64,000 nt of DNA, taken from contig NC_092578.1 in the NCBI RefSeq assembly GCF_037975245.1, positions 4,425,501 to 4,489,500 on the forward strand, in the 5' to 3' direction. Within the stretch, counting starts at the first letter, position 1. The number at the start of each line of letters is the position of its first letter. This document shows positions 9,444 through 22,765 of the stretch, one piece after another. The stretch is from Apostichopus japonicus (taxonomy: Eukaryota; Echinodermata; Holothuroidea; Aspidochirotida; Stichopodidae). Under the pieces are notes generated by a model. That model searched no databases, was not told the DNA's origin, and worked only from the letters and a program-made list of their open reading frames with translations. A program made the position numbers and the translations under genes.

Positions 9444-12400
9444 GGAAGGTGATAACAGTTGTGGAGAGAAACCATACCCTAACATGATAATGGTATCTGA
9501 AAAGTTAAGCCTACATTTCATGTTGAAAGGAGAGAGTGAGTGTAGTATAGTGGTACCACTCTTGGAGTCTTTCAAATGCAATAAGGAGAATGTTCTTAAA
9601 TTCTCTTCTGCTTTCTCAAGAATGACTTTGTTAGCCTTTTACTCTGTTTTGAAGTCATATTTGACCTATAATGTGCTAGCATTTTGTGCTGCACATTTTT
9701 GGTCACTGTATGGCATGTTCGAGCAATGGTTGTAATGCTCTTGATAAGATAACTGTGTTGTGGCTGTTGTTGTTGATTGGTCACTGTTAGCATTAATGGT
9801 GTAAATGTTTCTATGATAAAATGTTCAAAAGAGGAAAAGTGATTAAACTCCGAGCAGAGTGGTGATTCAACAACAGCAAAGGAAAAGCAGAAAATGGTTG
9901 ATGAAGTCAGAGGTTAAAGAAGACAGAAGAAAATGACAGATGAAAATGACATCTCAGCCATAGAGAAGGTGAAGCTGATACTTACCTTAAGAAGATAGTC
10001 CTTCTGCAATAACCAATCAGAACCATCTGTTCCTCGACACTGAAAGGAGGAAAAAAAGATGAAAGGAAAGAAAACGAACGCCAGTGGAATCTGGAAGGAA
10101 TAGAATCAGAGAACAACTGTAAAAAGAAGATCGAAAATTTGCAGCCTTGTTATTGAACTCCAAAGATGAAGAACATTCGGTGTTGTGAAACAGAACTAGC
10201 CGATATATCAAACCACTGACGGAAACCTGTGTCCAAGAAGTAGCTGGAATTTGTAGCAGTCAAACCAAAAATATATCCAATTATGATAAATTGAAGGAGT
10301 GACTTATGGAGCCTCTGTGACTTGCCGTAGGGTTGGGTGGAGGGGGAGGGAGGGGGAGGAGGAGAGAGTGTAACATTTTGGATCCATGACCATTGTAGGA
10401 GCAATTTGTAAGATGACATTGGATTGGACGACTAAAGCCTAAAAAAAGGTGTGAGATGCAACTTGGTTGTGGGTGATAACACCATTCTTGTATTTATCTT
10501 GCGTGGCCTCTCGCTTCTGACTGAAAAAAACTCAAATGGTGTGAAATCGCAGGATACATTCGTTAGACCTGATTTCAACTCAACGGGAACAATAACACCC
10601 TGATTTTGAGTATCCATCTTTAAATAGATGATATTAGTTCAAGGCAACAGTTGTTGTAGAGACGATACAAAATGGAGACTTTTTGCTTGGGATTAAAACA
10701 AATAGTTTACCATCGTGTGTATATGGAGGACATCTAGTTATCACATAGGATGTATACATCTTTAAGTATGTATTTTTAATAAGCATATTTTGAGCCCATA
10801 GAGTGTTTAAAAGAGGTAGAAGGTGTGCACAGACTTGGACAGCAGCAGTTTGCTTAGTTAACCAACTTTATGTTAGAAACAAGGTTTCATGTTATAGAGG
10901 GAAAGGTTGAATTCATCTTAGATGATATCAGGTTAAGGAACCGATATATGAATCTACGATGATACCGGTTCCAAGAAAACCGATATTCTTGTCTAAGGGT
11001 AAAGTGTAACTTATACAACCAAAGTTAATTTGCTTCAGCGACTAGATGTTAGCGTCATGTCAGACTTTGGACATGAAATGTTGATGGGGAAAGTACTTCC
11101 TCAACAATTCAAATCGATTGTAATTGTTGCAACTCCAATGAAAACTAACAATTTCAAAACCCTGTTTGTTTAGTAAAACAGAAAGTTGAGGCATTGATTG
11201 TGTTGTGGGTGGGAATACATATAAGAACAAGATCCTTTTACATTCCATGTCAATTTTGTGAAAGGTCAGTTGAAGGGGGTAAAGTACTTTCTGAGCAATG
11301 ATATCATTTGTCCAAGATCAAACAATTTAAACAAGATTTACTCCCTGAAAAATAAAATACTTACATGTTCCTAATTGATACTCATAGTTTATCTATGGCA
11401 TTAGAGTGACAAAAATGAAAGAAAGACGTTTAGCATGAAAGTCAATGAATATCTCAAAAATTAATGATCCATAAATGATTTGGCCCAGTAAAAAAATTTC
11501 ACTTTCCATTAGTCATTCTTGACCAAGTACATCTAAAGCCAGATAAAAGCAGGAACGTACAAGAAAAAACCGTAAAGATTTAGTTAGACACCACAAAAAA
11601 ACATGTGTTTATATCATATTCCTATCCTTCCCTTCCTTTCGTCCAAAATATTTATAACACCTTATTACTGAAAGCTCAAAAAATGAGGAATTTTCAATCT
11701 GTCATTTTTGAAGAGACTAGAATGATGAACCCCGTAGAATTTTATTCCTTAATGATAAGTTTTAATTAGACTAGAATTGATGAACTCTGCATTTTTCTGC
11801 AATATATATATGTGTCATAGTATCACCAAAAAACTCTTTTATCCTCACTTTTTGCAAAGAAACATTAGTCTGTGATGATAGTGTTCTATAGCGTGAATAA
11901 ACTTATATAAACTACATTTCATTCAAATGAAAAAACGTAACCAATAGGTGAACTATTAATTAAGAATGATGCCGGGGTGGGTGGAAGCCCTTCAATGCCT
12001 CATCTTAATTGCCTGAATTGTTTGCAGATTTAAACTTGCCAGAGGTAATTTAAATCAAGAATTTTACTCAACCACAATGAACAATGGTATTGCCAAGAAC
12101 TTTAACAGTGGTGGGAAAGTGGGGGGGGGGGAGAGGGTTGCACACATTCACACAAACAAATGGTCTTGAATGAATAATATTTAGTTATCTCAGAATCAAG
12201 TGTTTTCTTTAGAAAAAAGGAAAAAAAGTTCTTATTTCTTGTGTTGCCTTTTAAGGGTAAGTTGTCGTGTGCAAACCCAATGTTTCCTTCCATGGGAGTG
12301 ATTTGAGTTAACTCTTCTTAGCTTTCTGCAATGCAGTCTTAACTGTCTGCAGTGTTATGTTTAATATTCCGATGTTAAGAGTAGCTAGGAATCACTAAGC

Positions 12401-15400
12401 CATTTGGCTTTCTGGATCTATACTTCAAGAGATACCGTTTCCTTTTGTCCTTAAAAGTGGTAAATACTTTTCAGATCAAATATCCAAGTTAGTAGGACTT
12501 TAGTCACTATCCCAGTATTTATTGTGCCTAAGTCTGATTTGCATGTAAGATTTGGAGCAATTTTTTGGTCTTAATTTTAGTTTAGTGTTTATTAGATTAA
12601 ATACCAGTTAATTAACTGTGACCTAAAGGTCACATTATGTGGCAGGAAGATTGGTAGTGTTTGGAGTAGAACATAGCAAGTCCTATCAATAGTAGCCTCA
12701 GAAACCAAACAAAACCTTGGTTGAGTTATATGTCATGAAGCCCCATCAGCATACTAATTCAGTTTCTGGGTCCTAAAGTTTAAACTGCACATCAGACAAA
12801 CTTTTGCTATACAGCTAATATGAGCTATTGAAAGATTAGCCCAAATAAGCATCAAATATTTTTACTGTTTTTTTCTTCTAGTTTCATAAATTTTTTTTTT
12901 TTTTTTTCTGTCTTACATATACCTCTGAAACAAATCAGGTATACAACAATTTTCATATTTCAAAAGTTAAAATCTTCATTATGAAGTCAGTCCCTATACT
13001 GTGTGCATGGACGCAGTGCTACAGTCCCTATACTTTGTGTATGGACACAGTGCTACAGTGTTGACGACAATCTAGTAGGTAACCCCGTCCCTCCCCCATC
13101 ATACTACTTTAAGGAGCTATTTTATGAGGAGGAAACTTAATCAGTTCTCCCAGTCTATGAGTCACACAAGGTTAATAGGAATCTCTAACAAAAGATAAAT
13201 AGAACACATGATGCTTTCTTTAGCGGTGGGTGGATATTGTTTCATCTATCGCTATGACCGGCGTTCCTTGACCTGCCAGATTTTCAAAAGCTGTACCGGT
13301 GAAAGACAACTGTATGTACGAAAAAAAATGTGAGAGAAATTTGGCCGAAATGCTTTGTTAAAAACTTTTGGGGATATTCCACATGGTATGGTTTTCATGC
13401 CTTTACAAACAAACGTCTTAGGATGTTTTCTTTTCTTAAGAGGTGATCATTCACATTTGTCCAAAACTAAAATTGTACAGGGAAACCCAGATAGTTTTAT
13501 TATATTATTATGATTATTATTATATTTATGCAGAAAGAAAGTGATGGATAGCATTAGAACAATCTAAACGTGTATACTTAATGCATGCAACTTGACATCC
13601 CAGCACATTGTACCTTGTTGGTGTAATTGCTATAGGTCATGCTAGTACTCAAAATCACAGCTCCCTCATTTTATGTTGTGTACAAGAAACTTGTATAGAA
13701 TCCCTTTTTTTATTTTTTCCTTTATATTTTTTCTAATTATCCCTTCAAAAAAATGACAGGATATTTTAAATTTAAAACAAAAAAATTAAACAAAAATATT
13801 TCCAATGTGAAAAGAGAGCTCTCTGAGTTATTCCTTATTCCTTCTATCCTCCACGCACCCCCCTCCCTCTTCCCCGCCCTCATTTCAGTATTCAACTCTG
13901 GATCACACCCGCCTACCCTTCAAGAAGGTACACCTGCACATTTGACATTTAGGATAGTCATAGGTAGGCAGCAGTCGACTTGGATAGTTCTTAACAAACT
14001 TTGCTTTTCTGGAATTAACAGAGAAATCTGTCTGATATCCTGTCTGGTCATGCTCTGGTATGTCGTGTTTATTTAATGTAAAACCACAGACCATTGTTTC
14101 TGATAAACTTATTTTGGATAGTTTGATTCAAAATTATGTGATTTTTTTCCCCCTTACATTCTTTATTGGAAAAGAATGTTTTTGTTCTGTTAACAAATCA
14201 TTTTTTTACACAGTTCAACCGGTGAATCATTTTAGTTTTTTTTTTTCAGTGAGTCACTTTCATTTTTAATGTCTTTTAATATTGAAAGCAGTGGTTTGAG
14301 TCAATTTATATGAAGTTTAGTGAATTTTTGGTTAGCTAACTTCCATAACCAGTTAGTAAGATTTTGAAAATTTCTGATTTTTTTGAATTTTAGGATTCTA
14401 GCACTGATATGAAAAAGTGTGTGTGTTCGGCAAAGTTTTTAGAATTAAAATTGAGAGTTTTGATCAGCCCCGACTTCATATATTGAAAATTTGAAAATTT
14501 CTTGTAGGATGTCTTCATAATTTTGAGTAGAATTTCAGGAATTAGGAAAGCGCTTCTCTTCAACCCATGAAGCGATTATCAAAGATATTTTTTTCTCTAG
14601 TTTTGTAAACGAACCTTCAGTGGTGGGTTTGCTTTGTGAAAAGTTGTCCATCTCAGCAGAAAACTAATCCTTTTAAAGCATTCAACTTGCTTTGACAGCA
14701 CTGAGAGAAAAGTATTTTTTATTGTTCATAGGGATCAATTCTGTTAATAGGTTTAGTTTTGCCTTTGGTTCATGTTCTGTAGTTGACCTTTCATATTTAT
14801 ACATCAAAAAAAAGGGCATCAATCTTGCTACTTAATATGCAAAAAAGAACAAAGTGGTCACTTGTTGGTATTCAGCTGTTCAAATTTATCTGCCTTTCCC
14901 GAGAAAAATTCTGTCGAAAACTTTGAGCAAAGTTAGCTAAGTTTAGCATGAATGTTAGCATGCTAAAGTTTGAAATTAAAAATTTGATGGCAAATGGGGA
15001 TTTACCTTTTTATCCAATGGGACAGTCCTCATTGATGGTTTCAAGTATAATGGCTGTAAATTTGGTATCTTGATACTACAGTATGATACTACGTTTTATA
15101 TGTTAAAAAAATATGCTATATACACATTTCCACTTGTTGTATAGCAAGTTTCCCATCTTTGCATAGCATTTTGCAATGCGATACCTGACGATATTATTCC
15201 ATGAGTACTGTATACGACTACACAGAAACATCAGATTCCCAGTTTTTAACATTCCACTGTCATCTCAAGTCAACCTCTAAGTTAATGGAATGATCCAATT
15301 ACTTTCATTTGATTCCATTTGAATGCAGTATGCAATAGTAAGTCTGCGAAACTCTGCTGCTGAACAAAAGTCTGTGCACACCTTGATTAAGGAGAAATTG

Positions 15401-16329
15401 GTTTGATGGGAACAAAGACAAAACTTTATGAGAAGTTTAGATATACTTGGGTATCTTTGTTCATTATGTTTGATTATTGGAAGGATGTCATTATTGAATA
15501 TTCACGAACTAGTGGAACATTGGCAGGAGTTATCCATGATTTACCGTTCAAGATGTTACTCTAAGTGATAAAAAGAAATGAATAAAAAACCCAAGGTTTT
15601 CTAGTTGCAACTGGAGCTTGCTGATGGTGTGTGTGGTGGGGGGGGGGGGTGGGGAGAGTCATGGGAGGGGAAGAGAATATGGGAAATTACAGTCTGTTAT
15701 GTTTCGTGATTAGTGAATGTGAAGTAAGATGTACAAGTGAAAGACCAACTGTAGACTAGTTCAAGGAAAGTCTAAATATTGGGTTAAGTGTTCAATATAT
15801 TGTTAAGATATTTCATTTACCCAGTAGCAGAAGTAGACTGTTCTGTTTTCATTTCTTTGAGAATGAAATAGTGTTCAATTCTAGCTATTTTCTGGCCTTA
15901 GACTAGATGTTGAACTCCATGCTTAAGAATACTTAAAGTGTTTGTTGCATTTTATTCTGAAAAAGGATGATGTGCATTCAAATGGGATTCCCCCATCATA
16001 TTTGAAGTCTGTTTGGAGTATGATAAGGACATGATTACAACTGGATTATCCCATATGAACATTTATAGAGCAATTCTTTCTTTAAGTAAACAGAACAATA
16101 ATCGTGTGTTTGTATGCTGTAACATTGATATATGTATACCAAATGTAATTGGCGATTTTAAGGACTTCAACTTTGTAGGGAGGGTTAGGATTGGGGAATA
16201 TCCCATTTTGAATTTGGGGGTAGAAAGATGCATGATGTACATGTTTGTTAAATATATCAATTTGATCATTAAACGCAAGCAATTTCATTCATGTCTCTCT
16301 CTCTGATGTTATGTCAACTTTTCATATAA
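9444..16329. other. Gene-free region with scattered simple repeats
   Basis: Open frames are short, AT-rich and without recognisable protein features. Visible items are a G/A-rich block at about 10330-10370, poly-G runs near 12121 and 15640, a (T)n tract near 12890-12907, an ATT/TAT microsatellite at about 13499-13530 and a 34-bp duplication near 13000. I see nothing else I can name. Confidence 0.6.
12988..13055. repeat. 34-bp tandem duplication
   Basis: Two adjacent 34-base copies beginning CAGTCCCTATACT start at 12988 and 13022 and differ at three positions. No function is apparent. Confidence 0.92.
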
Positions 16330-16339
16330 ATTATTCAAA

Positions 16340-16815
16340 CCTTTTGTGTACTTTGTCACATACATTACTGACGTAAAGTGGAGTGCTGTCACAGTCGTGA
16401 CTGTTTTTGTGACACGTTTGGAAGACTTATATATTTGACTTTTATGGAGCATCTGTTGAGTGGTCTACCACATATGACTAATGTGACAGTTGACTGTTGT
16501 GACGTTTGTGGAGTATTCTGTCACACATGTGACACTTGTGACAGGGTCTCTCTCATCTACAACAATTACTAATTAAGATTTGGAGGTCACATTTTGTAGT
16601 CATGTCTGTCACATGTGACAAACATATGTCTCATCTACATCTATCAAGACTTGTGCAATAAGATATGAGACGACTGTCACATTTCTTTGAAGTTAGTTTG
16701 TCACATGTATGCATGATTGTGGCATATGCTGAGAGTACTGTGACAACTCGTGATTTCATTTTCTGTCACTTTAACGTAATGAATATTGAACCATTGTTTT
16801 AGTGTCACGATGAAT
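16340..16815. repeat. Dense cluster of GTCAC/GTGAC motifs
   Basis: In about 470 bases the pentamer GTCAC or its complement GTGAC occurs roughly sixteen times, mostly as TGTGACA or TGTCACA. It includes a perfect 14-base palindrome, TGTCACATGTGACA, at 16607-16620 and ACACATGTGACACTTGTGACA around 16522-16542. The spacing is irregular, so this is not a simple tandem array. It could be a decayed minisatellite or a clustered binding-site region; TGACA is a core recognised by TALE homeodomain factors such as Meis. Confidence 0.6.
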
Positions 16816-18127
16816 AACGTGAGATTTGGTTACTTTTATTCATATTTTTACCCAAAAAATATGCATGCATTTTTCTTTTTTCTTTTATTTTTGTACTTTT
16901 GTCTTTATTTTATATTCTGACATTAATAACTCTCAAGGTTGAAAAAAGCATTACATTTATTTGTTACTCAAATTACAATTGGTAGGATTTGTGAATATTG
17001 AGAAACTGCACAGCATGGTATCTGTCAGTAATGCATTACAAATGAGTACCTCAAGAGTGTCAGTTGACTGCAAAGCTTTTATCACTTTTTCTCCAATAAA
17101 TTTGACAGATGTTTGAGTACAAACATTGAAGTACCTTAGATATACTTTGAGTTTGGTAACTGTGTTTACTTATGCACTTGTTCATTGACGAGTATGAGTA
17201 CAGAACTGAGAAAACACAACTCCAAGGTTTGGAGTGAGCGACATTTTGGTTAAAGAGTACACGTTTTATACAATTGGTATGATTTTTTATTTTCATTCAG
17301 AGTTTTATAAAAGGTTATTTTTATATCGTTTTCAAATACTTTTTGGCTATCATTGACAGATTGGTCAAAAGTAAACCATTTTCAACATATATTTTCTACT
17401 TTTATTTTTTTATACCATTTTTTTTAATGTATTTCATGAACAGCAACCATTAATATGGATCAGAATATAGTTGACTGCATTCGAATATCGCATCAGGAAA
17501 CATGGTGGAAGAATACCATTCCAACATGTGCAAATACCTACCACTTTTTTTCTCCGCTCCAAAAAGGCATTTTTTACATTCCGTCCATTGCTGGTAATGT
17601 TTCCTCATCACAAAAGTACTACTGACATGTTAAAAACTTCATTCCATCATGTTTTGCTGTTAGCAAAGAAGACTTTTTTATTCCGAGGAGCTATCTTTGT
17701 GCAATTAATTTTCACCTTGCAATAAACATGTAAATACTTATATTTTATATTACAGGATAACGGTTAGTATTTTACCAATTGAGAGTATATCGCGGTTAAT
17801 AGCATTCATTTTCTTACATGATTGTTTGTTTTATATTGCATACAGGTTTTAAAAAACTGTTTGGTATTGAGAATTTACTAATGGTTATTATCTGAATCTG
17901 TTATTCAATTTTGTAAGATTGCAATATTTTTACTGCACCATGCCCAAGCTGTCTTGGGCACAATGATTGGACTATGTATACTGGAAGTTGCAATAGTGAA
18001 GATCAAGTCATTTTTAAAGTGTTCGTAACTTATAGTTGAATTTATAATGTAACAAAGCCATTTGTAGGTGTTTATCAATTTGAAATTAACCAAAGAGTGA
18101 TACTTTTACTTTATCTGGTTATCTGTT
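16816..18127. other. Gene-free AT-rich stretch
   Basis: T-rich runs and short random open frames only. I see no repeat or gene here. Confidence 0.6.
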
Positions 18128-18384
18128 CAGTGGTTCTCAACTTAAGGGGGGGGGGGAGTAGATTAACTCAGGGGATGAGGGTTTACTGTGTGAATTTGTG
18201 TGGCGAGGGAAATGGTACAAAAATATATATCTTTTAAAAACTGCAATAAATTCATGGGGTTCAGGCCTGTTGAACAGTGTTTAATGACCATTTGACATAG
18301 ATTGGATAATGGTTGGGGAGTTGGTACTGGGCTAGGGAGGAGAGGTGGTTTGGGTAGGATATACAAATAGGTTTGGAACCACTG
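18128..18384. mobile_element. hAT-like MITE, 257 bp
   Basis: The left end CAGTGGTTCTCAACTTA and the right end GGTTTGGAACCACTG form inverted termini: the right end read in reverse complement starts CAGTGGTTCCAAACC. This CAGTGGTTCTCAA type of terminus is typical of hAT elements. The interior has a poly-G run just inside the left end and no coding. The flanks (TTATCTGTT against GTTAGATTG) are not a clean 8-bp duplication, so the copy is old or its edges have drifted. Confidence 0.7.
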
Positions 18385-21300
18385 GTTAGATTGTAAGCAT
18401 TAAGTATTGATATAATGTGCACATGAAGTTGGAGTAGTATTTCAAGTTTAGGCTACAGTGAAGTTACCAGTAGTTAAAGTTAGGATACTTTCGTTGTTGC
18501 ACCATGCAATATCGAGGTTGGAAACCTTAAAGTATCCTACATAATTTCTGACAGTGAATTTAACCTCCGAAACCCCCCTAGGTCCACACTTAACAAACTG
18601 TGGGACACGACCCACAATTGGATATTAGCCAAGCATTTACTTTAATTTGGTTAAACAATGTTAATGATAGAATCTGAGAGTAGATCTTCCTTCTCCTGTC
18701 ACGTTTTAATTATCTTTCCCAAGTTAACAGTAGGTTTTAACTGACTGACCACACTTTAATTGAGAGTTCCATTATTGGAAACAAACTTTTCATCCGATTC
18801 ACCAAATATAACAAAGCATTTTCTGATGTTTGTTGTAAACATTAACTTGCTTGCTTCACTGGACTTCTTCAATGACTTTACCATGTAGGATACATTTCTA
18901 TTAGATTAAAATGCATTGTCTGTGAGATCCCATTTTTCGCTTTAATACAATTCTTCACCTCTGGTCTTCATCCAGTCGGAGGGGGGGGGGGGAGGAACAC
19001 ACTCCTTCTACCATAGAATGTTTCTTCTTTACGAACAAGTCTGAGCTACAGGAGTTAACTTTTGTTGAAATTGAAATGAAATCTTAGAAAAAAAACACTC
19101 TGTAAAGGTAGTCGGTATAGGGCTCAAATTATAGCACGCTATATTTGCTAGAAGTTTTCAAAAGTACTTTCCTGGAGGTCTTTACTTTCCAAATTGTTCT
19201 CAGACATTGTTAAGGAACACACAGAGGACTGCATGTCCCAGTGAAGAAAATTTCCTTGAGGGTTGTAATAAAAACAGTTTAAGAATTTTGACTAAAGGTG
19301 GCCATATTTGAATATCTAGCATATTTGGGGCCAATACAGCATACCTTTTAATAAGGTCATTGTGTTGCTCCCAGATATGCTAGAAAGTCAAATAATGGTC
19401 TCCCTTGCTCAAAGTTTAAGAGTCATTTTACTTTCACTGTAACAAGAGGTTACAGACGTTGAGTCATTGAATGGTCTATTTTAGTACTTCTCAATGTCTG
19501 GGAGTATTATCGTGGATTCCGTGCCTCTAGAAAGGTACTTTTGACAACTTCCAGCATATTACAACAATTATTTATAATTTCTTCAACTGGTTTGATTCCA
19601 CATTTAAAGATCTTTCAAAATGACTGATTCGCTAGAAACCAGTAATTGCTTTCCATGGCCAGCCAAAAGAGCAACAAAGAAAACTCAGCAACAACGTAAT
19701 ATATGTTACCTATCTTGATCTTGTGACTTGTTCTCCTACATTAACATCTGACTTGATACCTTTAAGCACCAGTGATTGATTGAAATCAAGAAATTTCAAA
19801 AAAATATTAAATTAGCCAGAATTTAAATCATCCAGAAGCCAGTTCTGACATCCCTTTAAGTATAATCGGTGGTGGTATCCCTAAACCCCCATGTGACTAA
19901 CCCATGGCAAGTGGCTTCCTCTGAAAAATAGGTTTTATAAATAAACAACGCATACCAGCTTGACAAAAGATTTCTGAAACAGATTGTCGGTAAAAATGAT
20001 GTTCTGTCATGTAGAGTCTGGATTTAAAACAGAAACTGTGTCACAAAAAAACATGTTGTGATACTTTTATGTTTAGACCGTTGCCAAGTAACTAATCTTC
20101 ATCACACTCCACAAATTAAGGCAAGAATATATATATAGGTTTAGTTCTATAGTAAACTATTTAAATTGAAAGGCTAACCACATCTAAACTTTATAATTAT
20201 ATTACTGGGGATATATGTCATAGTTGCAAGGGTAAGTTGAAAAGGGGGAGAACAAAAAATTAAAATCTGTTAAAGTTATAAAGTTTCACTTCTGGAATAA
20301 ATATCCTTTGTTTGTTTTTCAGGTAGACCTAATTATTTTTTCTCTTTGTGTTGATATCAATTCAAAGCATAGAATATGAAAAATGACAGATGTAATATAT
20401 AGTCTGCACTTTCATGATTGTTTAATAGTAGGTCCTGGCTTAGATTAATCATTTCGACTCTCTGGCCTGTTAACTTCATTTCCTTTCAGCGTGAATGAGA
20501 AATTGGTCTGCAGACAGGTCCCTTGCTTCTTTTTTTTTGCTTTTTCATGATTAATGAACCGAATCTATTGTCTTGTTGTTTAAGGATTGAACTGTAATTG
20601 GTGATAGAGGTAATTAAGATTGTCATTATAGATATTAGCTAAGGAGGATGTTAATGACACACTCAGACAAAAACACTGGCTGAATCACTGGTCTGGTTCA
20701 ACCACCTAGCTGTGAAAATGAGGATTCAATTTGATTGTTGTATTTGATCATTAAAAGGATTGTTTCAAAAGAGAAATTGAGATACAGGATTGGGGAGGAC
20801 ATGAGAGAGACTTATGTCAGCAGCAAACCAAAGATATTTAAAAAAAAAAAATTGTTATTTGAAAAAATATTTAAAAATGTGCATGAGCTTTCAGTAACCC
20901 AGACATGAGAATTTACAGGTACTTGAAATGGCTGGATTATAGATGTGACTGGTTATTAAATGTGGAGAAAGACTTTAACATTCAAGAACATTTGTTAAGA
21001 AAATGAGAGGATAAAAAGAAGTTGGATGTATATTATATCCCTCTATGCCCTAGTTAAAGTTTCAGAGACAATTCACTCTATTCATAACTGACCTCTCCCC
21101 ACCCCTCCCTTAAGAAAAGTTCGCTCATATCAAGTTTTTATATTTTAGGATTACCTCCCTCCTCTATACAACTCCCCCTTCCTTCCCACCCCCCCCCCCC
21201 AGCACAAACCCATCCCCAATACTTCTGATGGGGAAAAATCGAAAGACATGTCAAACAATATAGAGAATTCACTGTTCACCAAATTCATTGAAAAAATATG

Positions 21301-22659
21301 TTGGTATAAAACTTTCAACGGTTGAAGCACTCATATTCACATCCCATTAAGAACGGATTTTAAGATCCAATTACTGTAACATATTTTTGTGTTATAAAAA
21401 TTGAATATACAGATTGATGTAGTATTTGATGTGTCTGTCAATCTTAGTCCCCTTTAATAACTCATTTACAAATGAAATAGTTCTGATCTTTGAATAAAGT
21501 ACCAGCATAATTCAGATAAGCACATATATACATCACATGCCTGTACTTATAAGCCCCTTGTGCAGAAATAATAAAATTCAGTGATCATAAATTGAATCGA
21601 CGCAACGGAATACTTTTTTGAATAATGCAGTTTTTGTATCCGAGAGGTTCGCTTGTAAATCTGTTAAAAGAGCAGTTTGGTAGAGTTAGGATCGGATATA
21701 TAGTATAGTATACAAAATGGCAGTTGGTTTGGATTAAGTGTACTTTGTTCCGGCACCAGATAAAATTGATGTGGATAAAAACATAAAGGATATGTTTTGC
21801 TGTTGTAGGACATTTTACTCTGTAGAAATGCAAAGCTTTCAATAGGGTAATTTTGGTTGAGGGACCCAGCTCTGGGGGTGAATGAGAGTGGTGGACAGGG
21901 GGAAGAGGAGGAGGGGAAAGGAGGGCAAGAATTGGAACATGCATATTTAGATATTACCCTTATTGGATATTACTAACTGTTCAGTTATGGAAATCATGAT
22001 GTACTTGGTAAGCTCCATCATTTATGCCATCTATTTTTCTTTTTTAGTAAAAAGACTTGGTTTTCACATTGCAACTTCCAGTGTATTTACGTTTATCTTT
22101 CATATTATGTTTCTATATTCTGTGTGTGTCTTGTCAGTGTTCTGTTATACATATATATTGAAACCTGGTTAACAAATTCATATCTTTGGCAAAAACAGTA
22201 AGATAAAAATTGTTTTAATATATTTTATTTTTATATTTCTTATTTATTTTGGCTTGGAACTTTGTCATGGTAACTCTGCCATAATACTAATATTATCAAT
22301 ATATTAAGCCTGTAGAAGCAAGGAAAGCTAGCATCTTGGACATTGAGGGTTTAAGTTCTGGCTGGCATGAATAAGGTATAGTTTTCATCCTGGGGAAATC
22401 CAGTCTTCCCATCTGAATGATCTTCCAAATTGTAATAATAAAAAAAATAATGAGCTAAAAGTCTAGTTTTTATTTTATCCTTGATGTGAAATGTAAGGTA
22501 TATGCCATTTGGCTTCTTTCACATGCACTTGTGGCTGTTGTAAAGTAACTGCTTTCCAGGTCGAGATAACCAGGCCAGGTTATCCTCAACGAATATTTGA
22601 AAGGTTAAAGGATTTGTAGGTGATGTTCCTTATATAAGCTGGTCACTCAATGGTGCAAA

Positions 22660-22765
22660 TATGGTCACCTTTTGAAACTTTCTGAAAATAGGGTTACATT
22701 TTGAACCTTTCTGGAAATATGGTTATCTGTTGTACCTTTCTCAAAATATGGTTACCTTTGGACTT
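22660..22765. repeat. About 30-bp degenerate minisatellite, 3.5 copies
   Basis: Units of the form ATGGTTACCTTTTGAACC followed by TTTCTGAAAAT begin near 22660, 22689, 22719 and 22748. Copies differ at several positions each. Confidence 0.8.

Noticed and set aside
9388-9735. 115-codon frame after the strong acceptor at 9424
   Set aside because: The frame is not the one that continues the RBM33-like exon, and the protein has no recognisable features.
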